A stretch of 64,000 nt of DNA, taken from positions 310,001 to 374,000 of the forward strand of contig NZ_PUIA01000016.1 in NCBI RefSeq assembly GCF_002967715.1, read 5' to 3'. Shown here one piece after another: positions 45,301 through 53,335 of the stretch (positions within the stretch are counted from its first letter, which is position 1; every line of letters starts with the position of its first letter). This DNA is from Blastopirellula marina (GTDB lineage: Bacteria > Planctomycetota > Planctomycetia > Pirellulales > Pirellulaceae). The position numbers and the translations under genes were made by a program. Below the pieces are notes generated by a model. It did no database searches, was not told the origin of the DNA, and saw only the letters and a list, made by a program, of their open reading frames with translations.

Positions 45301-45780
45301 CTGTCGGTGTTCGACGAGTCGATTTTGAAGCCGGAAACGCAGGACATGGAAGCGTACGTCGACGGCATCAAGCATATCGCCGAAGTGCAGCAGCGCGTTG
45401 CCAAGCGATACTTCGAAGATGGCTCGATCGAAGATGCCTGTCCGCCGCTGAAGGCTTTGCTGGCGATCATGGCCGAAGGCAGCTACGAAGGCATGACGGT
45501 TCACGACCCTGAATTCCGGGCACTGTTTACCCGCGAATCGCTCTTGGCCAGTGAGTGGTACAAGGAGCGTCTGACCACCAAGCAGCAGCGCGATATCGAA
45601 CTGTGGCAGGGGCATATGAAGTCGTTGGAAAGCTTCCTGGCAGAGTCGGTCTACTTGGAAGACGGCATGGGGGAAGAGCTCGAACGCCGCAAGCAGTACG
45701 TCGAACGCCAACTGGCCAAGCTGCAAGCTGCCGATTACCTGCAAACCCAGATCGGAGCAATTGGTGTTCAGCCGATGTAA
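42316..45780 (+). CDS. Probable PPi-type phosphoenolpyruvate carboxykinase
   Basis: A 1154-residue soluble protein with no signal peptide. From memory it matches the large PPi-dependent PEP carboxykinases known from Entamoeba and Propionibacterium (~1100-1150 residues), which interconvert PEP + CO2 + phosphate and oxaloacetate + PPi. A P-loop-like stretch, SGGGKSEISKS (~490), sits where ATP-PEPCK has its kinase-1 motif. Another conserved block is IADNYYGYCKKEVKTQISF. I have not aligned it, so the name is moderate confidence. The family is otherwise often annotated as hypothetical. No Shine-Dalgarno precedes the ATG. Confidence 0.6.
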   Translation: MDLRESLGIRQPGEVFDPKSDRQELIRYINLQLIANELPPALDASDVEFAGLAKGLLANYHEKTRMLYDRPAPIDQRIEAFLARYFGDLKPSQPLRLPRKTFTLERHGVARELSIPVNRSSFESDLVQSYRIANGVLHNPRNDRRTTKGTFHVTEGGLPIAGDKRAVPREVFMKMFQIAVNPPESDTLLPFTADQENAAHSVVSLLLRPIVCPEVPGVTPEKTMEVRFFVPGQLVSNLDFVESIFGNAGDPYISKNNAALDVEHWTGHTGCVILAPHLGTYTKKELGLPHWDDATERQRNDSMCWKDESELYNDGMAFKLTCRDASGVVITLIADNYYGYCKKEVKTQISFAANLYGDTEEEHAGGCIAYTSWNLGDEFVVNSQKYNGRTIDDVMQDYGDIIDFKPEGYGVDKKHPEVFYIPEDARATMLDQCIKWTRDGQEHSLPLLPNRYYIAPSGYKIRMEKHPAAPSWRLVGSTAEGIFCHKPCTVSGGGKSEISKSLTDYTLYGPIFVSDIEKDLDQVEEIFQKDYSNRWKAGSTKRPDYSARPSRAILSADRTLGSVIKLLTPSIDYTDEYNDWLGTIPHHITSIVFIIKRLMLPEWGENWRDYFGVDIVNGVPGHELKVLDRHLVGTYLRVGFNKDSRWRTYKLRQDFMPSDKVQTEDDISASVIVPNELLHNFEPLPGGISSKFTVNCENRLFQRPDDAIHRGFDKKTEIDLAKPNNFISNFEPLTKEYVDQMATHAVDFDSFTLPMKNFLSNFLNSDNEYVVSSADPRLVNGVPTKNPRYLQTRPDLENPLPKYVGEMGVRLYRKLKPSQPLYQPVGAVLCGRRNNPPDKEAGIRGLAVYGPIHYQELPELFMDFIASLTGKSPSTTGAGSEGALTKGPFNCLRPTADLNQALVGYILTGLGGFSTAAGHIGPNVRVDHDVSLLIPEVWCRLSAEERDPEFLIRQRMLEKIDDFDYEGEAIPGSRLGYRITRGFVRMFFGRVFDYPLSVFDESILKPETQDMEAYVDGIKHIAEVQQRVAKRYFEDGSIEDACPPLKALLAIMAEGSYEGMTVHDPEFRALFTRESLLASEWYKERLTTKQQRDIELWQGHMKSLESFLAESVYLEDGMGEELERRKQYVERQLAKLQAADYLQTQIGAIGVQPM

Positions 45781-45786
45781 CACTCT

Positions 45787-45826
45787 GGTCCCCTCTCCAC
45801 CGTCTGCGGGGGAGAGGGTTGGGGGG
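45787..45826. repeat. Family B palindrome after the PEPCK-like gene
   Basis: CCCCTCTCC...GGGGGAGAGGG followed by TTGGGG, seven bases after the stop. Could double as a transcription end signal. A similar short copy lies at 46451-46480. Confidence 0.6.
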
Positions 45827-45901
45827 CATCGTGCGCATAGGATCTGGAATATTGGCGGTGGTCGTAGCTTTGCCTGGCCTGGTCTTGCTGGCTGCGAAGC
45901 A

Positions 45902-46438
45902 TCACTTCTTCGGACGAAAGGCCACGATGCGATCGGGGTTGGTTTCCAGGTAGGGGCCTTCCATCAGATCGATGCAGTACGGTATCGCCGGGAAGACGGC
46001 GTCCAGGCATTCGGCGATCGCTTTGGGCTGGCCTGGTAGATTTACGATCAGCGAGTTACCGCGGAGGCCGGCCGTTTGGCGAGAAAGAATCGCGGTGGGG
46101 ACCTTTTCTAAGCTGACTTTGCGCATCAGTTCGCCGAAGCCTGGCATTTCTTTGTCGCAGACCTGGATGGTAACGTCGGGCGTCAGATCGCGTTTGGCGG
46201 GGCCGGTGCCGCCGGTGGTGATGATCAGGCAGCAACCGACATCGTCGGCCAGGCCGATCAACGTTTGGGCGATGGTGTCGCGATCGTCAGGAATCACCTT
46301 GGCGACGGCTTCCCAGGGAGAGGCCATCACTTCGTCCAGGTACTGGCGAATGGCCGGACCGCCCCGGTCTTCGTAGTCGCCTCGCGAGGCGCGATCCGAA
46401 ACGGTGACGATTCCAATCTTCGCAGGTGTATTGGGCAT
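45902..46438 (-). CDS. mog: Molybdopterin adenylyltransferase (MogA/MoaB)
   Basis: A 178-residue cytoplasmic enzyme that adenylylates molybdopterin before metal insertion. Family motifs are IGIVTVSDRASRGDYED, TTGGTGPAKRDLTPD (~74-88) and NLPGQPKAI. Length fits single-domain MogA. The MoaB/MogA distinction cannot be settled here, though the LTPD pattern favours MogA. It is followed on the same strand by no other molybdenum gene; queD lies upstream on the same strand. Confidence 0.88.
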   Translation of the reverse strand: MPNTPAKIGIVTVSDRASRGDYEDRGGPAIRQYLDEVMASPWEAVAKVIPDDRDTIAQTLIGLADDVGCCLIITTGGTGPAKRDLTPDVTIQVCDKEMPGFGELMRKVSLEKVPTAILSRQTAGLRGNSLIVNLPGQPKAIAECLDAVFPAIPYCIDLMEGPYLETNPDRIVAFRPKK

Positions 46439-46510
46439 TCTATAATTCCTGTCCCCTGCGGCCCCGCTGGGAGAGGGAACTGAGCACGGCTTAAAGCCGT
46501 GGCGTGAAAT

Positions 46511-46990
46511 TTAAGAGACCATCGGTTCCGATAGTTCGGCGATCGTGTGTACGTTGCCGCCGGTGTCGAGGCTGGCTTCGGCGAAGCTGTCTTCCGTTTC
46601 CCAAATGGCGACCTTGCGGCAGGTCACCCCGGTTCCTTTGAGCAGCTTCGGACAGACCTTCTCCAACAGGTACGTGGCCATGCTTTCGGCGGTTGGGTTG
46701 GTCGGCAGGATGTACATCTTGCACGGGACGACCTGCTTGAGGGCGTTGATGCCGTTCTCGTCGTCTTCGTTCAGGATGAACGCGTGATCCCAGTGCTCGT
46801 CGATCCACCCTTTGAACAAGCGTTTCAGTTCCGCAAAGTCGATCACGCGGCCTACCGCGTCGACTTCATCTCCACTGACGTGGAAGTCGGCAATATAGTT
46901 GTGGCCGTGGAAGAATTCGCACTTCCCGCCGTGCTTGTAAAGTCGATGTCCGGCGCAAAACTTGATGCGCCGCATAATGCTCAGGCTCAT
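46511..46990 (-). CDS. queD: 6-carboxytetrahydropterin synthase (QueD)
   Basis: A 159-residue member of the PTPS fold, second step of queuosine precursor synthesis (7,8-dihydroneopterin triphosphate to carboxy-tetrahydropterin). Zinc ligands His15, His28 and His30 and the catalytic Cys24 appear in FCAGHRLYKH and CEFFHGHNY. The HDH-like partner residues are in WDHAFILNEDD, and Glu in WETEDSFAE. Cys24 with CxxxHGH favours QueD over eukaryotic-type PTPS. The ATG opens MSLSIMRRIKF. Confidence 0.88.
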   Translation of the reverse strand: MSLSIMRRIKFCAGHRLYKHGGKCEFFHGHNYIADFHVSGDEVDAVGRVIDFAELKRLFKGWIDEHWDHAFILNEDDENGINALKQVVPCKMYILPTNPTAESMATYLLEKVCPKLLKGTGVTCRKVAIWETEDSFAEASLDTGGNVHTIAELSEPMVS

Positions 46991-47056
46991 ATCAGTTCTC
47001 CCTGGACTTTGGTTTCCAGGATTGGGGGCCCCAGGGATGGGGCAAATGCTTATCTA

Positions 47057-48322
47057 CTAACTATTCTCTGGCAATGTGCCACCCGAGGCAAGGACTTGCA
47101 GTTCGGGCGAATCTGTACCCGTCTTCTCGGCAGGGCGCTGAAATCGCTGCAAGTCGAGTGTCGGTCGCCACGTGAGTTTCCGCAGCAGAAGCCCCAGCAC
47201 CACGGCTGCCGCTGCGAATGCGATGGCCTTAGGCAAATCGGTCAGGCCGTACGGCTGGTCCCAGAACTTCCAGTAAAGCACGAAGACAAAACTACTGGCC
47301 AAGATCGACAGTTCCACGCCGCCAGCGAAATCGGTTCGGCCGATGCGTTTCATCGCAGGCCACATTACCACCGACAACAACATGCTGAGGGCCGCAATGA
47401 CGAAGGTTGCTTGCCAGCCGAAATAGAGCCCGACGGCTACCATCATGATCGGAATGCCCAGCCGGCGCGATTGGTCCTCTGTTGTGGGTTGGGAAACGAA
47501 GGCCCTCAAGAGCATCCCCCAAGCGGTGCCTGCGACGGCTCCGCAGAGCGCCGAAAGGAAGACCTCGAGTCGTGGGGCATCGACGACGCTTCCCAGGTCG
47601 ACGCTGCCTAGGCGTACCGGATACAACTCCGGCCAGATCATCGGCCCCAGGAATCCAGCCCCGTAGGCCAGCACGCAGAGGGTGAGCGGCATGCGCGAGC
47701 GGTCCCAGGCAATCATGGCCCAGCAGACCATCAGGCTGAACAGGTAGCAGTGGAAAACATAGATCGAGAGCAGCGGGAACTGAAGTTCCAGCATGGCTCG
47801 GGAATGACTGAGCCGAACGGCATCGACCCCTGGAAGGTTGCCGCCACCACTGAGGACTTCGAACTGCAACAGTAGCAGGAAGATCAGCCCCACGACCGTT
47901 TCAATGATTGGGTAACGGGGTGAGATCGGTAGTCGGCACGTTCGGCAGCGGCCACCCAGCATGATCCAGCCCAGTACCGGGACGTTGTCGTTCCACTTGA
48001 GCTGGGTACTGCAGAAGGGGCAACGCGAAGGTCGGGAAACGACCGTTTCGCCCCGCGGCATCCGCCAGATGACGACATTCAGAAAGCTACCGACGGTGGC
48101 TCCAAAGAAGAAGAACCACGTGTAAAGGAAGCCGGCAATCAGGATCGATTGAATCCACTGCACCTGGTCCAACCGGTTTTGGCGGCTGATGAAGTCTTCA
48201 TCCGAACCGGCTAGCCACAGCATCTCGAACGCCGGCCATGCCAGAACAGCCCCTATACCCAGGCACACGACGATCGCGATCGTGTAGCGAAGCCAGGTAA
48301 GTCGTAAACGTGAGCGAGGCAT
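47057..48322 (-). CDS. Prepilin-peptidase-like (A24) membrane protein, catalytic site doubtful
   Basis: A 421-residue multi-pass protein. The A24 N-terminal domain is clear: GATVGSFLNVVIWRMPRGE, then the zinc motif CPFCSTQLKW ... CRTCRLPISPRYP. In the C-terminal peptidase domain, the region that normally holds GDxKL reads RRLGIPIMMVAVGLYFGWQA, with Ile at the usual catalytic Asp. A single Asp (AWDRSRMP) may stand for the first one but is shifted. It could be an inactive or altered enzyme. DUF1559 proteins in this window need such processing. I use the ATG at MPRSRLRLTW. Confidence 0.8.
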   Translation of the reverse strand: MPRSRLRLTWLRYTIAIVVCLGIGAVLAWPAFEMLWLAGSDEDFISRQNRLDQVQWIQSILIAGFLYTWFFFFGATVGSFLNVVIWRMPRGETVVSRPSRCPFCSTQLKWNDNVPVLGWIMLGGRCRTCRLPISPRYPIIETVVGLIFLLLLQFEVLSGGGNLPGVDAVRLSHSRAMLELQFPLLSIYVFHCYLFSLMVCWAMIAWDRSRMPLTLCVLAYGAGFLGPMIWPELYPVRLGSVDLGSVVDAPRLEVFLSALCGAVAGTAWGMLLRAFVSQPTTEDQSRRLGIPIMMVAVGLYFGWQATFVIAALSMLLSVVMWPAMKRIGRTDFAGGVELSILASSFVFVLYWKFWDQPYGLTDLPKAIAFAAAAVVLGLLLRKLTWRPTLDLQRFQRPAEKTGTDSPELQVLASGGTLPENS

Positions 48323-48546
48323 GATGCTTTCGGCCAAGGCAATGGGAGCATAAGGAAGGGGCTATTTTAGAACGACTTACGAGAAAAACCCAGGGTACGG
48401 CTTGCGGAGGATGGAATGCTTGGGCTCGGAAAAGTTATCCTAAATAATAAGTGACAGTCGATCGATGGCTGATTAAACTGCTGGTCCCTTCTTTCCCTCT
48501 AGGGAATGGAGTGTTGATACCTCTCTTAACTGCGTAATGGGCAACG

Positions 48547-49419
48547 ATGGATCTCGATAATCCTTTCAAGACACGATCAGGCGATTCTACGGACGGGCCG
48601 GTCAGTAGTAATTCGATTTGTATCGAGCCATTTCGGGTTCGCTCTTCCGGTTTTAATTGCCAGGTCTTCACCGAAGATCAGGTCGCCGAGATGCTGGCCA
48701 AAGAGTTGGCTTCCTTTTGTAGCGAGCAGGGATTCGAGATCGTCAAAGGTAAGGCCCAGTACACCATCAAGGGCGAGATCGTCAAAATTGAGCAGGGGAG
48801 TCAGATCCTGCGGTACCTCCTGCCGTTTCTAGCTGGCGAGGCAATGGTCGAGATTCAGGGAGAGGTCATCGAAGGGGTTCACTCCAGCAAGCCATTCCAC
48901 ATCAAGAAGACCTTTTCGATGGGGGCCTTCGGTGGAAGCAGCAAGGGTATGATCAAAAGTGGTCTGCGATTGGCAGGCATGAAGATCGCCGCCGACGCAG
49001 GCTTGGTGGGACAACAAACCTCGGGACTGAAGCAAGGGGGCAGCAGTGGCGGATTGGGCGCGTTGTCGGCACCGGTGAACGCCTGGCTGTACCTGGGGAT
49101 GGTCGCGTTGGCGGCCATCATTACCGCGGTGATTGTGGGAGGCTATGCCCACGGTTGGGCGATGGCGGCTCCCGAGCGTCACGACGGGATCGCCATGGAA
49201 CATCGTGGCCGCTATGTGCTACTGCAGAGTGCCCTGGCATTCATTTCGATCTTGTTCGGAGGACTCGCCGCGGCCCCAGATAGTGTGCTCAAAAGCAAGA
49301 CGCTGATCTGGCTGCGGGCCAGTTCTGGGGTGAATTCGATCATCGGCCAGCGAATCTTATTGGGCATCTTATGTGCCTTGCCGATCTTTTTGGCGTACTT
49401 AAGTAAACGCTTGATGTGA
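48547..49419 (+). CDS. Hypothetical membrane protein with DUF4410-like N-terminus
   Basis: A 290-residue protein. Residues ~25-130 resemble DUF4410 (KAQYTIKGEIVKIEQGSQILRY, GEAMVEIQGEVIE), though I cannot check the match. A glycine-rich stretch follows (~135-175), then three hydrophobic segments (LYLGMVALAAIITAVIVGGY, SALAFISILFGGLAA, RILLGILCALPIFLAYL). No signal peptide is seen. It stands alone between a minus-strand gene and the C39-like gene. Function unknown. Confidence 0.6.
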   Translation: MDLDNPFKTRSGDSTDGPVSSNSICIEPFRVRSSGFNCQVFTEDQVAEMLAKELASFCSEQGFEIVKGKAQYTIKGEIVKIEQGSQILRYLLPFLAGEAMVEIQGEVIEGVHSSKPFHIKKTFSMGAFGGSSKGMIKSGLRLAGMKIAADAGLVGQQTSGLKQGGSSGGLGALSAPVNAWLYLGMVALAAIITAVIVGGYAHGWAMAAPERHDGIAMEHRGRYVLLQSALAFISILFGGLAAAPDSVLKSKTLIWLRASSGVNSIIGQRILLGILCALPIFLAYLSKRLM

Positions 49420-49716
49420 CATAATAACCGGGGAAGGACTTCACGCGATGACGCATAATTCCCAGAACTTGTGGCCGCCAGCCTGGCTGTTGATTGGGCG
49501 ACCGTACGACAAGCGGTTGATCGATCTGCTCGCCCCGATGGATCAATGATTGCCGCGGCAACGGCTATCCGCAAACCGCAAATTTGGTTGATCCTATCTT
49601 GCTGAAATATGCCGACCGTTCCTACAATTCTGCGATACAGTGCCCGAGGCATGCCAGACCTGAATTCTTAACCCCAAGGTCTGCCCCGGTGCAGCTCGCT
49701 TGAGTGCTGTCCTGGG

Positions 49717-50451
49717 ATGGCCAATCCGTTCGATTTCGAGATCCTGCCTCAGCCGGATGATACGACCTGTGGGCCGACGAGCCTGCACGCCGTCTACCAG
49801 TACTTTGGCCTGAACCTAGATCTACACCAGTTGATCTCGGAAGTGCCTACCTTAGAGCAGGGAGGTACCCTGGGCGTGATGCTGGGGATCGATGCGTTGA
49901 AGCGCGGCTTCGACGCGACGATCTTCACGTACAACCTCGAGGTCTTCGACCCGATCTGGTTTACGCGCAGCTACGATCTGACGGAGCGTCTCGAAGCCCA
50001 GATGGCCGTTAAGACCGAGCCCAAGCTGCACCTGGCCAGTAAGGCTTACGTCGAGTATCTAGTCCTGGGGGGCAAGCTCAAGATGCGGGATTTGAGCGCG
50101 ATGCTGATTAGCCGCTACTTGCATCAATCGGTGCCGATCCTGACCGGGCTTAGCTCGACCTACCTATACAGTGGCCCGCGCGAACATGGTTTAAAGAATA
50201 CCCCAGACGATATTCGCGGGCTGCCCCAGGGGCACTTCGTCGTGCTGTACGGCATTAACGAAAACCAGGATCGCGTGTATGTCGCCGATCCGTATCTGCC
50301 CAATCCACTGGGCGAATTGCATCACTATCCGGTTAGTTTCGACCGGTTGGTGTGCTCGATTTTGCTGGGCATCTTGACGTATGACTCGAACCTGTTGGTG
50401 ATCGAACCCAAGAAGCAGGGCTCGGCTGCCAAAGGCAAAAACTCGCCATGA
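49717..50451 (+). CDS. C39-like papain-fold peptidase of the amidoligase cluster
   Basis: A 244-residue soluble protein. A possible Cys-His-Asp triad is Cys18 (TTCGPTSLHAVYQYFG), His173 (GLPQGHFVVLYGI) and Asp191 (VYVADPYLPNP), the order seen in C39 peptidases. No signal peptide or transporter is present, so it acts in the cytoplasm. It is the first of four genes that together resemble ATP-grasp/GCS2 amidoligase clusters described by Iyer and colleagues. It could release a peptide or transfer an acyl group. GGG lies just before the ATG. Confidence 0.75.
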   Translation: MANPFDFEILPQPDDTTCGPTSLHAVYQYFGLNLDLHQLISEVPTLEQGGTLGVMLGIDALKRGFDATIFTYNLEVFDPIWFTRSYDLTERLEAQMAVKTEPKLHLASKAYVEYLVLGGKLKMRDLSAMLISRYLHQSVPILTGLSSTYLYSGPREHGLKNTPDDIRGLPQGHFVVLYGINENQDRVYVADPYLPNPLGELHHYPVSFDRLVCSILLGILTYDSNLLVIEPKKQGSAAKGKNSP

Positions 50452-50538
50452 TGGCTTAATTCATTCCCGCTTGCGGCTCTTCCCCGGAAGCCTGCGAGTT
50501 CTTCGCCCCCATCCGATCTGACGTATAGAAACTTCCCC

Positions 50539-52002
50539 ATGGCAATATTGATAGTGACCGACCAAACCGATCGCTGGCCGAGCAACGGCCCCGGCGTCGA
50601 GGTAGTCGATCCGAAAGCCTACATCACCCAGTCGCAGTACAGCGAAATGAGGGGGGCAAAGGTCTTTAACCTTTGTCAAACCTATCGCTATCAGAGCGTC
50701 GGTTATTATGTCTCGCTATTGGCCGAGGCCCGCGGTCATCGCCCGGTGCCGAGTGTCGCCGCGATGCAGGACTGGAAGACCCGCAGTATTATTCGTCTGG
50801 TCAGCGAAGACCTGGACGAGTTGATTCAAAAGTCGCTGGCCCCAATCAAGTCGAACAAGTTCACGCTCAGCATCTACTTCGGAAAGAATATGGCCAAACG
50901 CTACGACGCGCTGGCCTGGCGGTTGTTCAACTTGTTTCAGGCTCCGCTCTTGCGTGCCAAGTTCATGCAGGAAAAGGATCGCTGGCAATTGACCAGCGTG
51001 GGGGGCATCTCGGCTGCGGACGTGCCGGAAGCTCACTGGCCGTTCATTGTCGAAACGGCGCTCGATCACTTCTCGAAACGTCGCAGCGTGGCGAAGGTCA
51101 AAAAGACCCGCTTCGACATGGCCATCTTGCGCAATACGGAAGACCCCGAGCCACCGTCGGACGAAGTTGCCCTGCAGAAGTTCGCCAAGGCTGCGGCCCT
51201 GCAAGGGGTGTCGACCGAGTACATCTCGCGCGACGACTACGGCCGCCTGGCCGAGTTCGATGCCCTGTTCATCCGCGATACGACCGCCGTCAATCACTAT
51301 ACGTACCGGTTCGCTCGCCGGGCTCACGCCGAAGGGCTGGTCGTGATCGACGATCCGACGTCGATTCTCTTGTGTACCAACAAGGTGTACCTGGCCGAAC
51401 TGCTCGCGCGGCATAAGATCCCTGTTCCCAAGACGGTAGTCGTCCATCGTGATAACGCCGATACCTTGGCCCAGGAACTGGGCTTTCCGTGCGTGCTAAA
51501 GCGGCCTGACAGCGCGTTCTCGCTGGGGGTGGTCAAGGTGAAAACGCCTGAGGAGCTGCAGCAGAAGCTGAAAGAGTTCTTCGCCGATTCCGAGCTGATC
51601 ATCGCCCAAGAGTTCCTGCCGACCGACTTCGACTGGCGGATTGGTATCTTTGATCGGCAGCCGCTATATGCGTGCAAGTATTACATGGCCAAGGGGCACT
51701 GGCAGATCATCAAGCACGAGAACGCCAACCGAGGACGCTACGGCAAACTGGAGACATTGCCGGTCGAACTGGCCCCGCGCAAGGCCGTGCAGGTCGCTCT
51801 CAAAGCGGCCAACTTGATTGGTGATGGTTTGTACGGCGTCGACGTGAAAGAGTCGAACGGTAAGTTTTCGGTCATCGAAGTCAACGACAACCCGAATATC
51901 AATTCCGGCTGCGAAGATGCCGTGCTGAAAGACGAGCTATATCGCCGCATGGTCTCGATTTTCGTACGGCGAATCGAACAACAAAAGGCAGGCATCGCGT
52001 AG
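50539..52002 (+). CDS. RimK-family ATP-grasp ligase
   Basis: A 487-residue protein. The N-terminal ~200 residues are the RimK-like ATP-grasp associated domain (VFNLCQTYRYQSVGYYVSLL). The C-terminal part is an ATP-grasp domain: VLKRPDSAFSLG (ATP lysine), IIAQEFLPTDFDWRIGI, GVDVKESNGKFSVIEVNDNP with metal ligands. It would activate a carboxylate as acyl phosphate and join it to an amine, as RimK does with glutamate. The target is unknown. It lies 87 bases after the C39-like gene and 70 before the GCS2 gene. Confidence 0.88.
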   Translation: MAILIVTDQTDRWPSNGPGVEVVDPKAYITQSQYSEMRGAKVFNLCQTYRYQSVGYYVSLLAEARGHRPVPSVAAMQDWKTRSIIRLVSEDLDELIQKSLAPIKSNKFTLSIYFGKNMAKRYDALAWRLFNLFQAPLLRAKFMQEKDRWQLTSVGGISAADVPEAHWPFIVETALDHFSKRRSVAKVKKTRFDMAILRNTEDPEPPSDEVALQKFAKAAALQGVSTEYISRDDYGRLAEFDALFIRDTTAVNHYTYRFARRAHAEGLVVIDDPTSILLCTNKVYLAELLARHKIPVPKTVVVHRDNADTLAQELGFPCVLKRPDSAFSLGVVKVKTPEELQQKLKEFFADSELIIAQEFLPTDFDWRIGIFDRQPLYACKYYMAKGHWQIIKHENANRGRYGKLETLPVELAPRKAVQVALKAANLIGDGLYGVDVKESNGKFSVIEVNDNPNINSGCEDAVLKDELYRRMVSIFVRRIEQQKAGIA

Positions 52003-52072
52003 GTTGTGCCGCGTAGCCCAGGCATCCCGTACCAATTCATTCATTTCATTTTTGCGTAAGGCATCCAAGCGT

Positions 52073-53335
52073 ATGTTGGCCGAATCGTCCCGGTCTGCGA
52101 AAGACTCGATCCCGCTGTTTGAAGCGTTCGGCGTCGAGGTCGAGTACATGATCGTTCATGAAAACTCGCTCGACGTTGCGCCGATTGCCGATCAACTGCT
52201 GCGCGACGAAGAAGGCAACCCAAGCGAGGAGATCGAACTGGGGGACATTGCCTGGTCGAACGAGTTGGCTCTGCACGTGGTCGAGTTGAAGACGAACGGT
52301 CCGGTCGCTTCGCTGAATGGTCTGGCTTCGCGGTTTCAGGCCAACGTTCACGATATCAACGCACGGTTAGGAAAGATCGGAGCCCGCCTGATGCCCAGTG
52401 CGATGCATCCGTGGATGCGTCCCGATGTCGAGATGAAGCTTTGGCCGCACGGCTATAACGAAGTTTACGAAGCGTTCAACGTGATCTTCAATTGCAGCGG
52501 TCACGGTTGGGCCAATCTGCAGAGCTGCCATCTTAATCTGCCGTTTGACGGAGACGAGGAGTTCGGGCGGTTGCACGCGGCGATCCGTTTGCTGTTGCCG
52601 ATCTTGCCGGCCCTGACAGCCAGCAGCCCTGTTTGCGAACGCCAGTTGACGCCGCATCTGGATCATCGGCTCGAGACCTACCGGCACAATGCCGACCGGA
52701 TTCCCCAAGTTGCTGGCATGGTGATCCCAGAGGGTTTTTATACACAGCAAGATTACGAACAATACATCTTAGAGCCGATCTACCAGACGATGGCCCCCTT
52801 GGACCTGGCCGGTGTGCTGCGGCACGAATGGGTTAACAGCCGTGGCGCGATCGCTCGCTTCATGCGAAACACAATCGAGATCCGCGTGATGGACGTGCAG
52901 GAACACCCGGCCGCGGATGTGGCGATTTGCCAACTGGTGGCCAACGTTGCCAAGACGCTCACCGAAGAAACCTGGAGCAGCATTGCCGATCAGCAAAAGG
53001 CCGAGACCCTGCGTCTGCGTGATATCTTCCTGAACGTTGTCGACAATGCCGACGAAACGATGATCATCGACCCGGACTATCTGCAGTTCTTCGGCTGGAC
53101 GCAGGGGATATGCACCGCCGGTGATTTGTGGCGATCGTTGGCCGAGCGTTTTCCGACGGAGGAGAAGCCCCTTGCCGATGCGCTCGATACGATCCTGACC
53201 GAAGGGCCCCTGGCGCGACGCATTGTTACGGCCCTGGAAGGGAACTTCCAGCAAAGACTACCGATTGTGTATCGCGAACTGTGCGATTGCCTGGAGCAGG
53301 GACGTTCGTTTCGGCCTGGCGAATTGAGCATCTGA
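52073..53335 (+). CDS. GCS2-family carboxylate-amine ligase
   Basis: A 420-residue protein of the glutamate-cysteine ligase type 2 (COG2170) family. The start has FEAFGVEVEYMIV and NELALHVVELKTNGPV, the acidic metal-binding strands; further blocks are HPWMRPDVEMKLWPHGYNEVYE and RNTIEIRVMDVQEHPAAD. GCS2 enzymes form peptide-like bonds with glutamate. Here it is coupled to RimK-type and peptidase genes, so classic glutathione synthesis is unlikely. I use the ATG at MLAESSRSAKD; upstream codons start with TTG. The stop overlaps the next ATG. Confidence 0.87.
   Translation: MLAESSRSAKDSIPLFEAFGVEVEYMIVHENSLDVAPIADQLLRDEEGNPSEEIELGDIAWSNELALHVVELKTNGPVASLNGLASRFQANVHDINARLGKIGARLMPSAMHPWMRPDVEMKLWPHGYNEVYEAFNVIFNCSGHGWANLQSCHLNLPFDGDEEFGRLHAAIRLLLPILPALTASSPVCERQLTPHLDHRLETYRHNADRIPQVAGMVIPEGFYTQQDYEQYILEPIYQTMAPLDLAGVLRHEWVNSRGAIARFMRNTIEIRVMDVQEHPAADVAICQLVANVAKTLTEETWSSIADQQKAETLRLRDIFLNVVDNADETMIIDPDYLQFFGWTQGICTAGDLWRSLAERFPTEEKPLADALDTILTEGPLARRIVTALEGNFQQRLPIVYRELCDCLEQGRSFRPGELSI

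Noticed and set aside
44266-45783. 505-codon minus-strand frame opposite the PEPCK-like gene
   Set aside because: Antisense shadow without family features or ribosome site.
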